Assembly (NCBI GenBank): GCA_007922305.1
Contig: ML677333.1
Location: forward strand, 19,613,555 to 19,677,554
Source: Dermatemys mawii
Lineage: Eukaryota; Chordata; Testudines; Dermatemydidae
Reading direction: 5' to 3'
DNA length: 64,000 bases
In this document: positions 11,951 to 24,453 of the stretch, one piece after another
Position numbering within the stretch: position 1 is the first letter of the stretch
How the letters are laid out: the number at the start of each line of letters is the position of its first letter
Notes under the pieces: generated by a model
What the model was told of the DNA's origin: nothing
Database searches by the model: none
Seen by the model: only the letters and a program-made list of their open reading frames with translations
Translations under genes and position numbers: made by a program

Positions 11951-13257
11951 ATTCACCCAAATGCTGCGGATAAAATATTTACCCATTCATTTTTACTCTC
12001 CAGATCTGTTGAGACAAATATTCATCATTCCATACCTGCTTAAATATTCATCGTTCCAAAATCCAATTTCCATTTTCCTGAATCTCCACTGTATTTCAAT
12101 ACCATTTTTTTCACATGTAATTATTTTTTTGAAAAACTAGTGTACATATACCATCTTTAAAGATGGTACAGGAGAAACTAGTTGAAAAATATAACTAGAT
12201 GGAAGTGTAACCTTTGGATGGACTCGAGTTTACTTCATTGCCCTTCTCCAATCCCTAAAAAAATCCCAATTCCCATAGAAAAGCACTTGGAGATGCAGAA
12301 TTCAGTCATTGAGTATTTTCAGCCTGGATTGCACAGGGTCAACCTTCCCACAATCAAGTCCAATAGAACTTAATTCTTAAGTACTAACTATGTAAGATAT
12401 TATGATAAAGAAAGAAAGAATAATATCTTAATTTTTACAGCATAACATGGCTACTTTATAAGCCACATACATTATCTTCCCAGTTATACTCCAACAAATA
12501 AAGAAAACAAATTAAATCTAAACAGGTCAGTGCCCGTAGAAACAGTGAGAGTTCCCAAAAGCTTACGTTGAGTTTGCTTGAGTCTCAGAATCTTTGATCA
12601 CCAAAGCTATATAGTCTGCTGAATAAAAACCAATGTGTTCCCACCACTTTTTAGCAGAATTTTTCAGCTGGAACTGATGAGGCTCTTCCTCTCCTCTGCT
12701 GAAATCACTCAGTTACCTAGTCAGCTAACTAATTAACCACTCAGTTCAGTATATCGATTTTTTTTTTTTTTAAAAAAAAAAACCCGTTACAAGAAAAATA
12801 CAAAACGGAGAATGTCAAAATAAATAACTTTCCCCATCATCAAATTTAAATAAGAGACAAACTGGTGAATCATACTACTTGAGACAATTTAACTGAAATA
12901 GTTTGTCTAAAGTCAAACATTCAAAGTATACAATTAAAATGAAGAAATTAATTTTCCCTCCCAGTTCCCCTTTCTATCCTTAACACCAACAGGGCTTCTC
13001 TGTTGGAGGATTAACAATAACAAACCTGCTGCAAAATGCTCCTAAGTTAGAGAAAGCAGCCTGTTTTCTGCTCCTGGACTCAGCTTCTCCCAATGCACAC
13101 AGGGCATATGGCCTTTTGCAAAGCAGCTTCCCTGACTACTTGCCCTCATCAAGTCTGAGTACAAGTCTGAAGCCGGGAACATATTGTAAATTTCCAAAAT
13201 TACCACACCCAATTAGAAACTTCTGAGTGTTGAGTGCAAAATGTGCATCTGCCTAGC
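11951..13257. other. intergenic, no gene recognised
   Basis: AT-rich, no coding signal. Includes a T14A11 self-complementary run (12758-12782) and a short inverted repeat (AAGATATTA ... TAATATCTT) near 12390-12430. Confidence 0.4.
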
Positions 13258-14307
13258 AAGAATGACCCAGACATAACTCATTCTTACCAAATATCCCCTT
13301 CCCCCACAATAGATCTTAAAGAGATATCTCTCTATTAGGCACGCAAAAGCACACTTATGTGGCAAACAGCTGGCTCATGGAGATAGCTCGCTCTTTTTTG
13401 CTGGTTGTTGGTATGTAATGTGAGGGATACTTTCCAAGCAATGCATATGGGCTCAGCCTTTCAGCTCCCATTTAAATGGATTTCTCCCAAATACTAATTT
13501 GAAATTTATTTTACTCCAAATGTATGATTCTTCTATGCATAATATAAGACCAAATGAAGTCTTTGGCATACAAATTAACAGTGTAGTATTTACAAAGTTA
13601 GCCATCTCATTAAATTGTTTCCATTTTATGAATTACAGGATGCACTTCTTACCATGGTGATTAAGTGTTATATAAGATTCTGTCTGTCCCCTTTCATTAT
13701 AAGATTGTGTCTGTCCCTGAATTTAAGCCATCATCGCAGACAGTGCATTACACAATTATCTGACTGACATGGGAAACTTCTACCAGATGAATCCCCTTTC
13801 CTTCTCTTCTCCCCTCCCCGATGAGGAAGGGACCATATATTTTTTTGTTTTCTTTTGTTGCAATCTCTTTCTGCAAATGGAATTTCAACACTGTAATGCT
13901 GACTATGAAATATAAATAGGGGCCTATCTAAACAAACAGTGCAAGGCAAACTATGGTGTAAATCTTGCACTCACCTACCTTGCGCTCACTTGCTATCTGC
14001 TAACTGTCCATCTGGATCATACTGCTTTGCACTTAAATTTCCAAAGTTCACTTCGATCTACTGTGCTTTGAAACAGGAGAAGATTAAAGTACCCTAGGAG
14101 CTTCTAGTGCATGGTAGTAGGGCCCACAAGGACAATTAGTGCAAGGTAAATAAATGCAAGATACACCTCCATATGATAATATTTACACATGTAAAACACC
14201 ACTGCTACAAGTGACCATGTGTAACACATGCACCTGATAGGGAGATATCTCTTTAAGAGACCCATTTGGAGAGGTAGGCATGAGTCATGTCTGGGTCATT
14301 GTTCTGT
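13258..14307. repeat. inverted repeat pair about 1 kb apart
   Basis: The left arm, 13258-13341, contains AATGACCCAGACATAACTCA and TCTTAAAGAGATATCTCT. The right arm, 14239-14307, contains their reverse complements: AGATATCTCTTTAAGAGA and TGAGTCATGTCTGGGTCATT. Between them no transposase frame is seen; around 13918-14170 is a separate MITE-like stretch beginning GGGGCCTATCTAAAC. The pair could be ends of one element or two opposed copies of a short repeat. Confidence 0.55.
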
Positions 14308-14472
14308 TGGAATCCAGGCTTCATCTGCCCACTGCTAAAGGATCTCCCTAAATCAGAGCGGGACCTGAGGGTATACAGATGTTTCCTCAGCGTGGTCTGG
14401 AAATGAACTGGCTGCAAGTTGTGCAGCGGGTCATAAGGATGCTCAAGGAGAAGTCAAACCCACAAACCAATA

Positions 14473-14804
14473 CAGTAGAACCTCAGAGTTATGAACACCT
14501 TGTGAACTGAGCTTGTTCATAACTCTGAAATGTACATAACTCTGAACAAAAGATTATGGTTCTTTCAAAAGTTTACAACTGAACATTGACTTAATACAAC
14601 TTTGAAACTTTACTATGCAGAAGAAAAATGCTGCTTTTAACCATCTTAATTTAAAAGGAAACAAGCACAAAAACAGTTTCTTTACCTTGCCAAATCTTTT
14701 TATTTGTTTTAGTAGTTTACGTTTAAGACAATATTGTACTGTATTTCTGGTTACAAATTAGGTTTGTGGCTGACTGGCCAGTTCATAAATCTGAGATTCT
14801 ACTG
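14473..14804. mobile_element. Tc/mariner (Tigger-like) MITE
   Basis: Starts CAGTAGAACCTCAGAGTTAT and ends ATCTGAGATTCTACTG, an imperfect inverted repeat. It is flanked by TA on both sides (14471-14472 and 14805-14806). The CAGTAGAACCTC... terminus and TA duplication fit Tigger-type mariners. It has no ORF of note. Confidence 0.7.
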
Positions 14805-14806
14805 TA

Positions 14807-15843
14807 CTAATAGCTGGCATTTCCACTCATACAAATAGCTGGATAAGCAGCTCCCCCATGAGTCTTACATTGAGGAGAACAGACAGATAATTCCACGGGT
14901 AAGTCTAGCAAGACTACTGCTAGCCTCCTGACTAGTTCAGTATGAATTTGCAGAGTAAGTACCATGCCAGCAGAAATCAATGAATACAAACACTCCCCAC
15001 TAAAAATGCTAAGGAGATCTGATTTCATGTGTGCGGTTCACACTTTCCCAAAAGGGGTTTGTGTATATATAAGCAACTATGCACTTCTGAACACGTGCAG
15101 AGGATTGCCAGATTCCATATCTGACGCTATAGCAATGATGCCTTAATGATGTGTAATTAATAAAAAAAAATGTGAACTACTATACAGGAAATATCCTGGT
15201 ACCAGACAGCTCTGGGTCAGTACAGTACAATTAACTGTTTAAATTAAAGAAAAAAAAACCCATCTGAGATACTTCAGTTTTGATTCTGTTCTTATAAAGA
15301 TTGCAAGAATAGTTAAGATACAAGAGATAACTCAAGAGAAAGCAGGAAATGTCCAACTTTCCTAGGCAATCTGTCTTGTATTTTTTTTAAATACAAAATA
15401 CAAGAAATAATGACATTATTATAAGGTTTATCTCATTTTTATATCAGTGTTCAGATTCTATAGCTGAGGTTCACAGTTGATTCTTCAGAGCCTTGTACAA
15501 CACAATACTGAGTTTTCTTCTCAACTTCATGTGTTAATTTCTCCTAAATTGCAGTAGCTAGCCACAGCTGAGACTGTTGACCTCAAAATTCTAACTAAAA
15601 TAACCTACTCCCAAAATTAGGGAAAACATAACAAATTTGAAACTGAGATAATACATATATATCCTCAATATTATAAAAGAGATGTCTTACCTAAATTAAT
15701 TATTTTTTAGACACAGCATAAAGGTTAAATAGTGCAAAGCTAAGTGATGCTTTTCAGACATTTCTTATGCCAAAAGTACATATGCTACATATAAGATTTG
15801 CTCACTTCTGATATAACTGATCAAATTGTTCTTCATTTTAGCA
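14807..15843. other. intergenic, no gene recognised
   Basis: AT-rich sequence with homopolymer runs; nothing with a supported function or boundary. Confidence 0.4.
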
Positions 15844-16147
15844 CAGGGCTTGGCAACCTTTCAGAAGTGGTGTGCCAAGTCTTCATTTATTCACTCTAAT
15901 TTAATGTTTCATGTGCCAGTAATACATTTTAACGTTTTTAGGTCTCTTTCTATAAGTCTATAATAAATAACTAAACTATTGTTGTATGTAAAGTAAATAA
16001 AGTTTTTAAAATGTTTAAGAAGCTTCATTTAAAATTAAAATGCAGAACCCCCTCAGACCGGTGGCCAGGACCAAGGCAATGTGAGTGCCACTATAAATCA
16101 TCTCGCATGTCGCCTTTGGCACGTGTCTTATAGTTTGCCTACCTCCA
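15844..16147. mobile_element. hAT-type MITE, inverted relative of 24143-24453
   Basis: Begins CAGGGCTTGGCAACCTTTCA and ends with TTTGCCTACCTCC. The body (TTCATTTATTCACTCTAATT, CCAGTAATACATTTTAA, TTTAAGAAGCTTCATTT) is the reverse complement of the body of the element at 24143-24453. The target duplication is not clear here. Confidence 0.65.
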
Positions 16148-17850
16148 TAGCATCTAACACACTGCATTCCACTACTGCAAACAGTGCAGGTAAACACATT
16201 TTCCCGTGTTTACCTAATTTGCTTTTGCAGTATTTACCATGTTTCACTCCAATTACCTGCAGCATTCATGTGGAGACTGTGTGGCAAACACCACAAATTA
16301 TAATAACAAGGATTTAAAGAAAAAAGCATGATTTACCATAGAAAAGGATCTGAATCTGATCAATGGGAGAAGAAAATTCTACCTTTTCACTTCTTCCTGA
16401 ACATCCATTTGTTTTGATTAATCTGACAAATTTATTATCATAAAAGGGTCTGAGCATTTCAGATGAGGAGTGCTTCCTACAAGTGGATGAGACCACTTAT
16501 TACCTTGCAGGTGACATCCAGAATGTTGCAGGTTCTTCTCCTAAAATGACAGGTATTTCTTATTTAATAGAATAGATGCATATTTCTTTTTCTAGCTGAA
16601 GAGAAGTAACACTGCTTCACAGGTATGTTATATTAGTAACAAAATGTTTTTTTATTCCTGTTTGCAGCTACCAAAGCTGCTAGCTCGAAGAGGGGTTTAA
16701 GTTTAAATGTAAATCACTGGACTCTGAATACTCAAAGAAGTTCACCTTTTATTCTGTTTTGGAACCGCCATTTAGGATAAATGATAAAAATATCAAATTA
16801 CCTGTACTCCAGAACATAATGAAATACCCTATGATAACCATAGCCCAACAGGAATTGCATAACAATTTGCCTACTACTTTTCAGGACAAAAGTGTTTAAA
16901 TGCAGATTGCATTTACAACTTGCTCCAACGATACTACAAATCTGAACCCAACATAGTGTATGTATCAATCCAATTTTGGGTGGGAGGTTATTTGACTTTT
17001 CTGCAGTGAGAATACATTGGGCATCTAGATATTGCCATTTGTTTACTATTCAATGTATTGCAAGATCATCCGAGTGCTGTTGTTCATAAACTAATGGGTT
17101 AATGTGTAAAAGGTGTTTTTATATTATATATATCCCCAAGTAAAGCACCAAGACGTAAGGCTGAATGACTTTATCCAGGGTTGCTGGTTATAGTATTTTC
17201 CAGGATTGTTTTATCAGGTTTTGAAAAGTTTTAGTTTCTGAATCAGTTTTTAAGTATGGCAAACTATTCAATCATTTTTCATTTTTGAGAGGCCAGCCAT
17301 GGGTTATAAAATCTCTCAAAAAATAAAGTTACTTTTATTACCATATATAAAAAAATAATAGATTTTCAGATGAGGTAGAATATCCTTTCTTCGCCATGAG
17401 CTTGGTTTAGTGGAATGGTCTCGTCTCTTAATTTTTTATTGCACCAAGACTTAGATTCTTGGAAATTGCTGTAATTCATCTAATTTCAGGCTTAAAATAT
17501 ATGTTCCTCCTCTAGGTGTCAGTCCTTCCAACCCTGACTCAAGAGAGCAAACCTTACTTATGCAGGTAATTCCATTGATTTCTCAATGAGAATACTCATG
17601 TCAATGGTACGTGCAACTCACCTGAGAAAGGGTTTTCAGATCTCACTCCCCTTCTCCGCTAAACAAATAATGACAAGAAACTGATGGGAGAATAGGTGCG
17701 AAATGCTGGCAATGTTGTATGCAGCAATTTGAGGTAGCTGCTGCCCTTTTCATTGTCAGTAGTGCTGGAGGGCTTGGGAGGGAATAAACAGCTCCTGAGT
17801 TCCCATGGAAAAATTATGGCTGACTTTTCCACTAACTCTCCTAAAAGCTC
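16148..17850. other. intergenic, no gene recognised
   Basis: No coding or repeat boundary supported. Frames here are short and without recognisable domains. Confidence 0.35.
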
Positions 17851-17858
17851 CCAGTAAG

Positions 17859-18349
17859 CAGGGCTGGTGCAACCACTAGGCAAATTAGGCAGCCGCTTAG
17901 GGCGCAAGTGGTTGGAGGCACCAAAAATTGGTGCCTACAATTTTTTTTAATCAGTGGAGCACAATAGGTTGCCTCCATGCCTCCTGGCTCCAGAAGGGCC
18001 GCCCGCGGCGTGGCCAGTCCCTCCCCATGTGGGAGCAGCCGGTGGCAGAGCGGGGAAGGGGAGGGTCTAGCGCTCGGCTAGTGCCCCCTTGGCCCTGCCC
18101 CAACCCACCCTTCCTGCCCCCATGCCAACTCCTTCCCAAAATCCCGGCCCTGCCCAGGCAGGGGAGAAGTGGAGTGGTGGCGCATTCAAGGGAGGAGGCG
18201 GAGCAGAGATGAGCTAAGGCATGGATCTGCTGCAGGGTTCCCTGGGCAGAGGAGGGGGGCAGAGAGCTGCCGCAGGGCTCCCTGGGTGGAGGGGGGAGGA
18301 GCGCAAGGTGGAAGTTTTGCCTAAGGCACATATCCTTGCACCAGTCCTG
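17859..18349. mobile_element. hAT-type MITE (491 bp)
   Basis: Starts CAGGGCTGGTGCAA and ends TTGCACCAGTCCTG, a near-perfect inverted repeat. It is flanked by a perfect 8-bp duplication, CCAGTAAG (17851-17858 and 18350-18357). The middle is GC-rich and gives long spurious frames on both strands. Confidence 0.85.
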
Positions 18350-18531
18350 CCAGTAAGCACACATCAGCATTCCTATTGCATCAACCTATCTAGCTCAACA
18401 CAAAGAAGAAGGACATGGAAGTGCAGGATGAAAGCATGTATGGCAGAGGATCTTGCCTTCATGCTGCACCTTCTGTATCCTTTTAGGCATCTAACACCTT
18501 CAGGAGAGAGCAGTGTCCACTTTCAGGGGTA

Positions 18532-18565
18532 GGAAAGATACAAGGAAACCTCCTTGTATCTTTCC
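18532..18565. repeat. perfect hairpin, 15-bp arms
   Basis: GGAAAGATACAAGGA, a 4-nt loop (AACC), then TCCTTGTATCTTTCC. The arms are exact reverse complements. There is no terminator context in a vertebrate genome; it may be a minimal foldback or chance inverted duplication. Confidence 0.9.
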
Positions 18566-19239
18566 CATCCTTGTGCATTCACACAGGGGCTGGCCAAAAT
18601 CTGTAGCTATGACAGTAAGGTGTGATTTGAGGTCAAGGTTTGTTATCCAGTCCATCCGCTTCATTTGGACGATATTGACTTAATTATTCCTAATTATGTC
18701 CATTAGCTGAGTGACTAATCTGGATTTGCATACTATCGAAATTTCCTGCACATTCTCTTCTATCCACTTGTTCCAACCCACCATTAGTCACAGGTGTTTT
18801 TTCCCAGCATGTAACTTAAACAAACCTGACTACAGCTTAATCTCACAATTTATATTTCTGAATTTGTCCTTTAATGAACACAGATGATCATTGTCTTCAT
18901 TATAACTTCCCTTTATATATTTATGAACAGTTATTTTCTCTTCCACTGTCTCTTTCCCCCTTATACAATAAATATACCAATTCTCTTCCTCTATCCTCAT
19001 AGGTCTTACTTTCCAAATCATTTTATAGGAACCATGACCCCAATTACAGTTTAGAGGCGCATATAAAAAAATCTAGATTGTAATCACGACCCTGAGTAGA
19101 TAGAATATGTTTTTGGCACTCATAAAAAGAGACAAAAGGATTTCAAACACCTCTTTAAAATAATGCAGTGAATGTTGTAGCCGCTCTCCTCGTCATCCCC
19201 CATTTGCTCTTTCGAGTGTAGTCTGCACAGTTTCCTGTT

Positions 19240-19860
19240 ATGTCGTTACAAAGCCACAAGCACTGGAAAGTCCCCAACAATGTTAGATGCTTGCTTAAAG
19301 CTGTGTATCTCTGTATAATCAATTGTATTCATGCTTATGAATATAATCAATTAATATAAGGAATGAGTGAGAGAGTGTGAGTGATAGCCAATGGCAAAGC
19401 AAAGAAGCAATTATCAACTTTTATGGAACTATGGTATTATCTTGATGAAGGTATAAATCTCGAGACAGGCAGCCAGGTCAGGGGTACCAAAAAGGAAATG
19501 TAACAGCATGCTAAACTTGGCCCTCCTGCAGAGCCAAAGGGACTTCGGGGACTATCTCCTCGTGTCTATCTCCAGGCAGCTGTCGCCTGGCCAGACTCAG
19601 TCACCTGCGAAATTGAAACTAATCTATCCCCATGCCTGCAGCCTGCCAGGATGAATGTGATGTGTGTGTGTGTGAATATAGCCATTTTAGACAAACTCAG
19701 GTTCATGGCAATAAAAAAACCCTCAGTACTGCTCTAGTTCGACCTTTACGTTTATTCCTTGGCTGGTTCCAAGGACAGGTAACAAATGTACTGTCAATCC
19801 ATGTGAAAAATTATTTTCCCCTTTGTAACAGGAACTCATTCCTAACCAAATTCACTTGAT
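19240..19860 (+). repeat. possible LTR-like segment
   Basis: A more GC-rich, promoter-like stretch has a TATAAA-like motif (GGTATAAATCTCGAG, near 19450) and a later AATAAA (near 19711). The arrangement would suit a solo LTR, but neither a terminal TG...CA pair nor a target duplication could be established. Confidence 0.2.
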
Positions 19861-20887
19861 TCCTGTCCACAAGTCAAAAAAATTATACAACAAGTACAAA
19901 TTTATAAAACTACCTGGGATAAGACAAGTGTAACTTTTGTCACCATTGTGTATCAAATAATAAAGCACTGATAGCTTTGAATTAACAGCATAGCTACATT
20001 CAATCATCATCTGTCAGTTACTGTGATATAAGTTAATGAACAAGACTGGTATTAATGGGAAATCACAAAGGAGAACAGTCATGTTTTTGACTTATTTGAA
20101 AACAAAATGAAAGGCCAGTAGTATGGAGAATGTGTGGAATGAGGAGTTGCATACCTGTGGAAACCAATACCTGCCTTTCACTCCCTTATTCCCCTGCCTG
20201 GGTGTGCAAGATGGCTCATAATTGAGCTCTAGGGATTCAAGATTTGGCCCAGAAGGAATACACTGAACTCACTTGAAGATGTTCCTATGCCTTCAAACAG
20301 TGAGACAGAGCAGATTTCTCTCAAGGTTTAATTGACATAGTTTTAGTATTTTTTTCAGGTTTCATGTAGAGTTAATTTGCACTGTAGTTTTCAAATACAG
20401 AGTGGAGGGAACCACATATGGTTATGTAAAGATAAGTTCTTTTTATTATAATTTTCTTTATATCTAAAATCCAAATATGTATATATTAGTTTGGAATACA
20501 TTAATTTAAAAAATATCTCTAGAAAAGTTTTCCAGGATAATTATATTTAAGATAATATTACAGGCAGACTATAGTATATATAAAAGACATTTTACTGCTT
20601 GTTATCTCTCTCAATTCACTCTTACTGGAGGTGTATTCAAACAATAATTTTGCTGTACTATAGAAGTAGCATTTAACCTTGTTAATTACCATGCTAAAGA
20701 AGTTTTATTATGTAGTTCAACTCAATTGAAATGCTATTTCAGATTGTAATTATATAGGCTGTAGATAGTGGTGGAACAAAATTCCTTTAAAATTATAACT
20801 AGGAAAGCTGTTAATCTATATGGATTATATTTTTCTTTTCACACTCTTTAAGAAAAGATTCATTATGGGTTCCATTGGTAAAAAATG

Positions 20888-20955
20888 ACAAAGTCTTGTA
20901 GCACCTTATAGACTAAGAGATTTTAGGGATCATGAGCTTTCGTGGGCTAAGACTC
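20888..20955 (-). mobile_element. 68-bp Penelope-like end fragment
   Basis: ACAAAGTCTTGTAGCACCTT ... GAGCTTTCGTGGGCTAAGAC is the terminal segment of the PLE family. It is flanked by an exact 8-bp direct repeat, AAAAAATG (20880-20887 and 20956-20963), so this very short piece appears to have inserted as such. Confidence 0.7.
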
Positions 20956-21930
20956 AAAAAATGTTTATGTTACAAAACAGGAGCACAGTTAATGGTCTAA
21001 AACATTGTTATACTAAATATATTTGATTGATAAATCTTGCAAAATAAGTAGTTTTCTTTCTGCAGTAGCCTATTACAATTTCTGTATGTTCATTATAAAA
21101 GTATTATACACATACATATATATATATACAGAAAAATAAAATAAACTCTGTTTAAAACATGTTTTTGTATGTTTCATATATAAATGATCATATAGAAATC
21201 ATGTATCAAGCAACCCTAGGTCTTAAGTAGAAAATCTAAGGATTATCTGGAAAATGTTTTACTTAAGATCTCAGATTGCTTTAAAAATGATTTTTAGATT
21301 CAATTCTCGAAAATACAACTCTCAGAAACAGTCAAATTCCTCTTTATTTGTCTTTGAAAGATCCAGGGTTGTCTGAAACATACATACCTACTAGCTGCCT
21401 TGCAAATTAGTTTTGAAATAATTTATTGTTTACGTCAGACTGAAGTGTCAAAAGAAGGTAATTCTGTTTTTAAAAGTTCAAATCAATGCATGAGTGCTTC
21501 TTTTATTTGGCAGACGATTAGTACAATAGAAAATTTTATCCTATGAAATATTGTGAAGATGCATTTCTTCGGAAGAATCCAGGTATCTGACTCATCATAG
21601 AATTCCTTATGTTCCAGTTCTCAAAACTTCAAAGGACTGTAAGGAACTCTCTCATTTGCCTATGTTAAATTATCCTCAGGCCAAAAAAAATAATAAAAAT
21701 GGTGTGGAATGTACAGATACAGGGGAATTCCTATCCACTTAGTACAGGTCCAGAAAATAAAATCTTTTGAACTTTATTTATAGTAACTGATGCTCAGAGC
21801 TAAACATACTTATTTTGTCCTCATTTGCATGGATCCTAAGGAAGGTGTTGCATACTGGTTATGGTTCTTTTGTGCTTAACGTACTAAAGCAGATTCTGCA
21901 GTGAAGTCAATGAGGCTCTATGAGAGCAAA

Positions 21931-22125
21931 AGTGACAGAGTCCTGTGGCACCTTAAAGACTAACCAAAGTATTAGAGCATAAGCTTTCGTGGGCTAATAC
22001 CCACTTCGTCGGATGTGGTATTAGCCCACGAAAGCTTATGCTCTAATACTTTGGTTAGTCTTTAAGGTGACACAGGACTCTTTGTCACTTCTGCAATTCC
22101 AGACTAACACGGCTACCCCTCTAAT
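21931..22125. mobile_element. Penelope-like foldback insertion
   Basis: Two ~72-bp arms (21931-22001 and 22017-22089) are near-perfect reverse complements around a 15-nt loop. Each arm is the PLE terminal sequence (CACCTTAAAGACTAACCAAA, AAGCTTTCGTGGGCTAATAC). The right side continues into CAGACTAACACGGCTACCCC, the extreme PLE end. The whole is flanked by an exact 14-bp duplication, TCTATGAGAGCAAA (21917-21930 and 22126-22139). No coding part is present. Confidence 0.85.
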
Positions 22126-22139
22126 TCTATGAGAGCAAA

Positions 22140-24134
22140 GGTGTCCACCCACACAGAGCCTACTGAAGGATCAATGTGAGTTTTGGATGCATAAGGAATT
22201 CACTATTGGGTCCATTAATATATTGCCTTGTAAATACAGTGGAGAGAGAAGGGCAGATGGTGAGACGGGGGGAGAAGATCAGGGTAGTATGGAAAAAAAA
22301 ATCAGTGTCAGCAAAATAAAATAAGTCATGCTTAAAAAACACATTTTTGTTGGTTTCATGGCAATCCCCACCCCACACCCAAGTTTTCTCTAGGTTTTTC
22401 AATGAACAAGTATGCCAATCATGTTATTTTAAACAAAAATAGCCATTTCCTCACAGATCTAGTTATCCAAAATTTCCCTCTATTTAAATTATGTAAAACT
22501 ATCATTTTTATGCATGAATGCACATAGAGCAAAATATATATATTTTTTCTTTGCTTTATTGGTGGATACAAAGAAATGGGAGGAATCAGTATGGTGAATA
22601 CATCCTTCCCTTTAACCTCTCAGAACATGTACTCTAAAAGCATTAAAAAACTGTCCCGCATCTTCTTATCTAATGGCAAAAGCCACAAGATCTGCCACAA
22701 CCTGATGGATCCACAAGAACCCACAAAGACCGCAAGAGAGCTATATATAACATCTGTATAAAGGCCCTGTCCCTCTGCACTAGATCTGGGCTGGGACAGA
22801 GTAGCCTACTCTCCCTCTATCCACCCACCAACATTCCTGACTAGTTCTCTGGCAGAATGATTCCACCAGAGCATCAAACTGACAGCAAATAGTCCTGTGG
22901 TCATAAATGGGCTCTAGGGATTCTATAGAAAACATATAGGGTGACATTTTCAAAAGTATCTAAATTACCTAGGTGCCTAAATCCCCCTTTCAACATGATT
23001 TAGAGGCTTTTTAAAATTTTGCTAATACAATCTAGTGGTGCATTGTCTTTTATAGGGAGTCTCAATAGAGGACTACCAAGCCTTTCCCACAGTACTGTAA
23101 GACTGAGCCTAGCTCCAGTGGTGATGAAAACTAATTGCTTCAACAATGTATTACTGTGAGGCACATGGATTATCAAAATGTAAAGTGTATCTCAACTGCT
23201 GATGCTGTACTTATGGTCTCATTATCCTTAAAAAACATGGACATTTTATATGGAGTTTATATTTGTTTCAGGGGAACCCATTGTACAGTTAAGAGGTTTA
23301 TTAAGAGCCCAGAAAGAATTCTGGAATTAGTGTTCTATCTTTTAATATTAAAGACTGCTACCCAACTTCCAGAAGAAATGAAAAGATCAGTTCTACAGGA
23401 AGAGTTTCCGTCAGGAGAAAAGTCATGCTACTACTGCAGCAGCACAATGAAGCTATAACCCCCTTTGAATGGGAAGCTGGTTGTGTTGTCCTCACATTGG
23501 GACATTTAGGAGGAAAGGGTTCACAATAAGAAGACAGCAATGAAAAGAGTCATGGGAAGCCTCAGTCAACTTCAATTATAGTAGTGCAGGAGGAGAGTAG
23601 CTTATGGCACAGTAGTTCACTAGTCCTGTGAGAAAAGTAGTGCCCAGAGAGAAAAGAAATATCAAGAGAAACAGGTCTAGTTTTGTGAGAGTATAATGTT
23701 CTTGTGTTAACTCTTTTAATTTGCAACATTTGTTTGTCAGTAATCAATTACCTCTCCTATGAGGACTGGTGTTCAACCCTTTTTATAGTTCCCTAGCCCA
23801 GAACATCTCTACTGCCACATTTATTATCCAACTGTTACTCAGGGATCTACTTGAAATGGAGTTAATGATCTTGGATTAAGGCCCAAATACAAATGTGTTT
23901 CTAACACTTCAAATCCTTGTTGATATTTTCAATGACTAAGATTCTACTCTGCCACGAGCTCCTTTGTGAGCAGATCCCTAAATCCAAACAGAGGCCAAAG
24001 GATTTTACTTTTCACTATTTAGAATAACTGAGACTCAAATTCATGACCTATTCCTTATGCATTTATATAGCCAAGCAGAGAAGCTAAGGCTCCAAATTAT
24101 TTATTTCATAGGTATTTCAAGTTCCCAGAACAAA
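22140..24134. other. intergenic, no gene recognised
   Basis: No coding signal or bounded repeat. A 107-codon frame at 23135-23458 (plus) has no recognisable domain. Confidence 0.35.
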
Positions 24135-24142
24135 ATGTAGTG

Positions 24143-24453
24143 CAGGGGTAGGCAACCTATGGCACGGGTGCCGAAGGCGGCACGCGAGCTGATTGTCAGT
24201 GGCACTCACACTGTCCGGTTCCTTGCCACCGTTCTGGGGGACTCTGCATTTTAATTTAATTTTAAATGAAGCTTCTTAAACATTTTAGCAACCTTATTTA
24301 CTTTACATACAACAACAGTTTAGTTCTATATTATAGATGTATAGAAAGAGACCTTATAAAAACATTAAAATGTATTACTGGCACGTGAAACCTTAGATTA
24401 GAGTGAATTAATGAAGATTTGGCACACCACTTCTGAAAGCTTGTTGACCCCAG
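24143..24453. mobile_element. hAT-type MITE (311 bp)
   Basis: Starts CAGGGGTAGGCAACCTATGG and ends TTGTTGACCCCAG. It is flanked by an exact 8-bp duplication, ATGTAGTG (24135-24142 and 24454-24461). Same family, opposite orientation, as 15844-16147. Confidence 0.85.

Noticed and set aside
12758..12782. T14A11 run as a regulatory palindrome
   Set aside because: Simple low-complexity sequence, no other support.
17928..18370. Frames of 94-139 codons on both strands
   Set aside because: They lie within a GC-rich hAT MITE (17859-18349).
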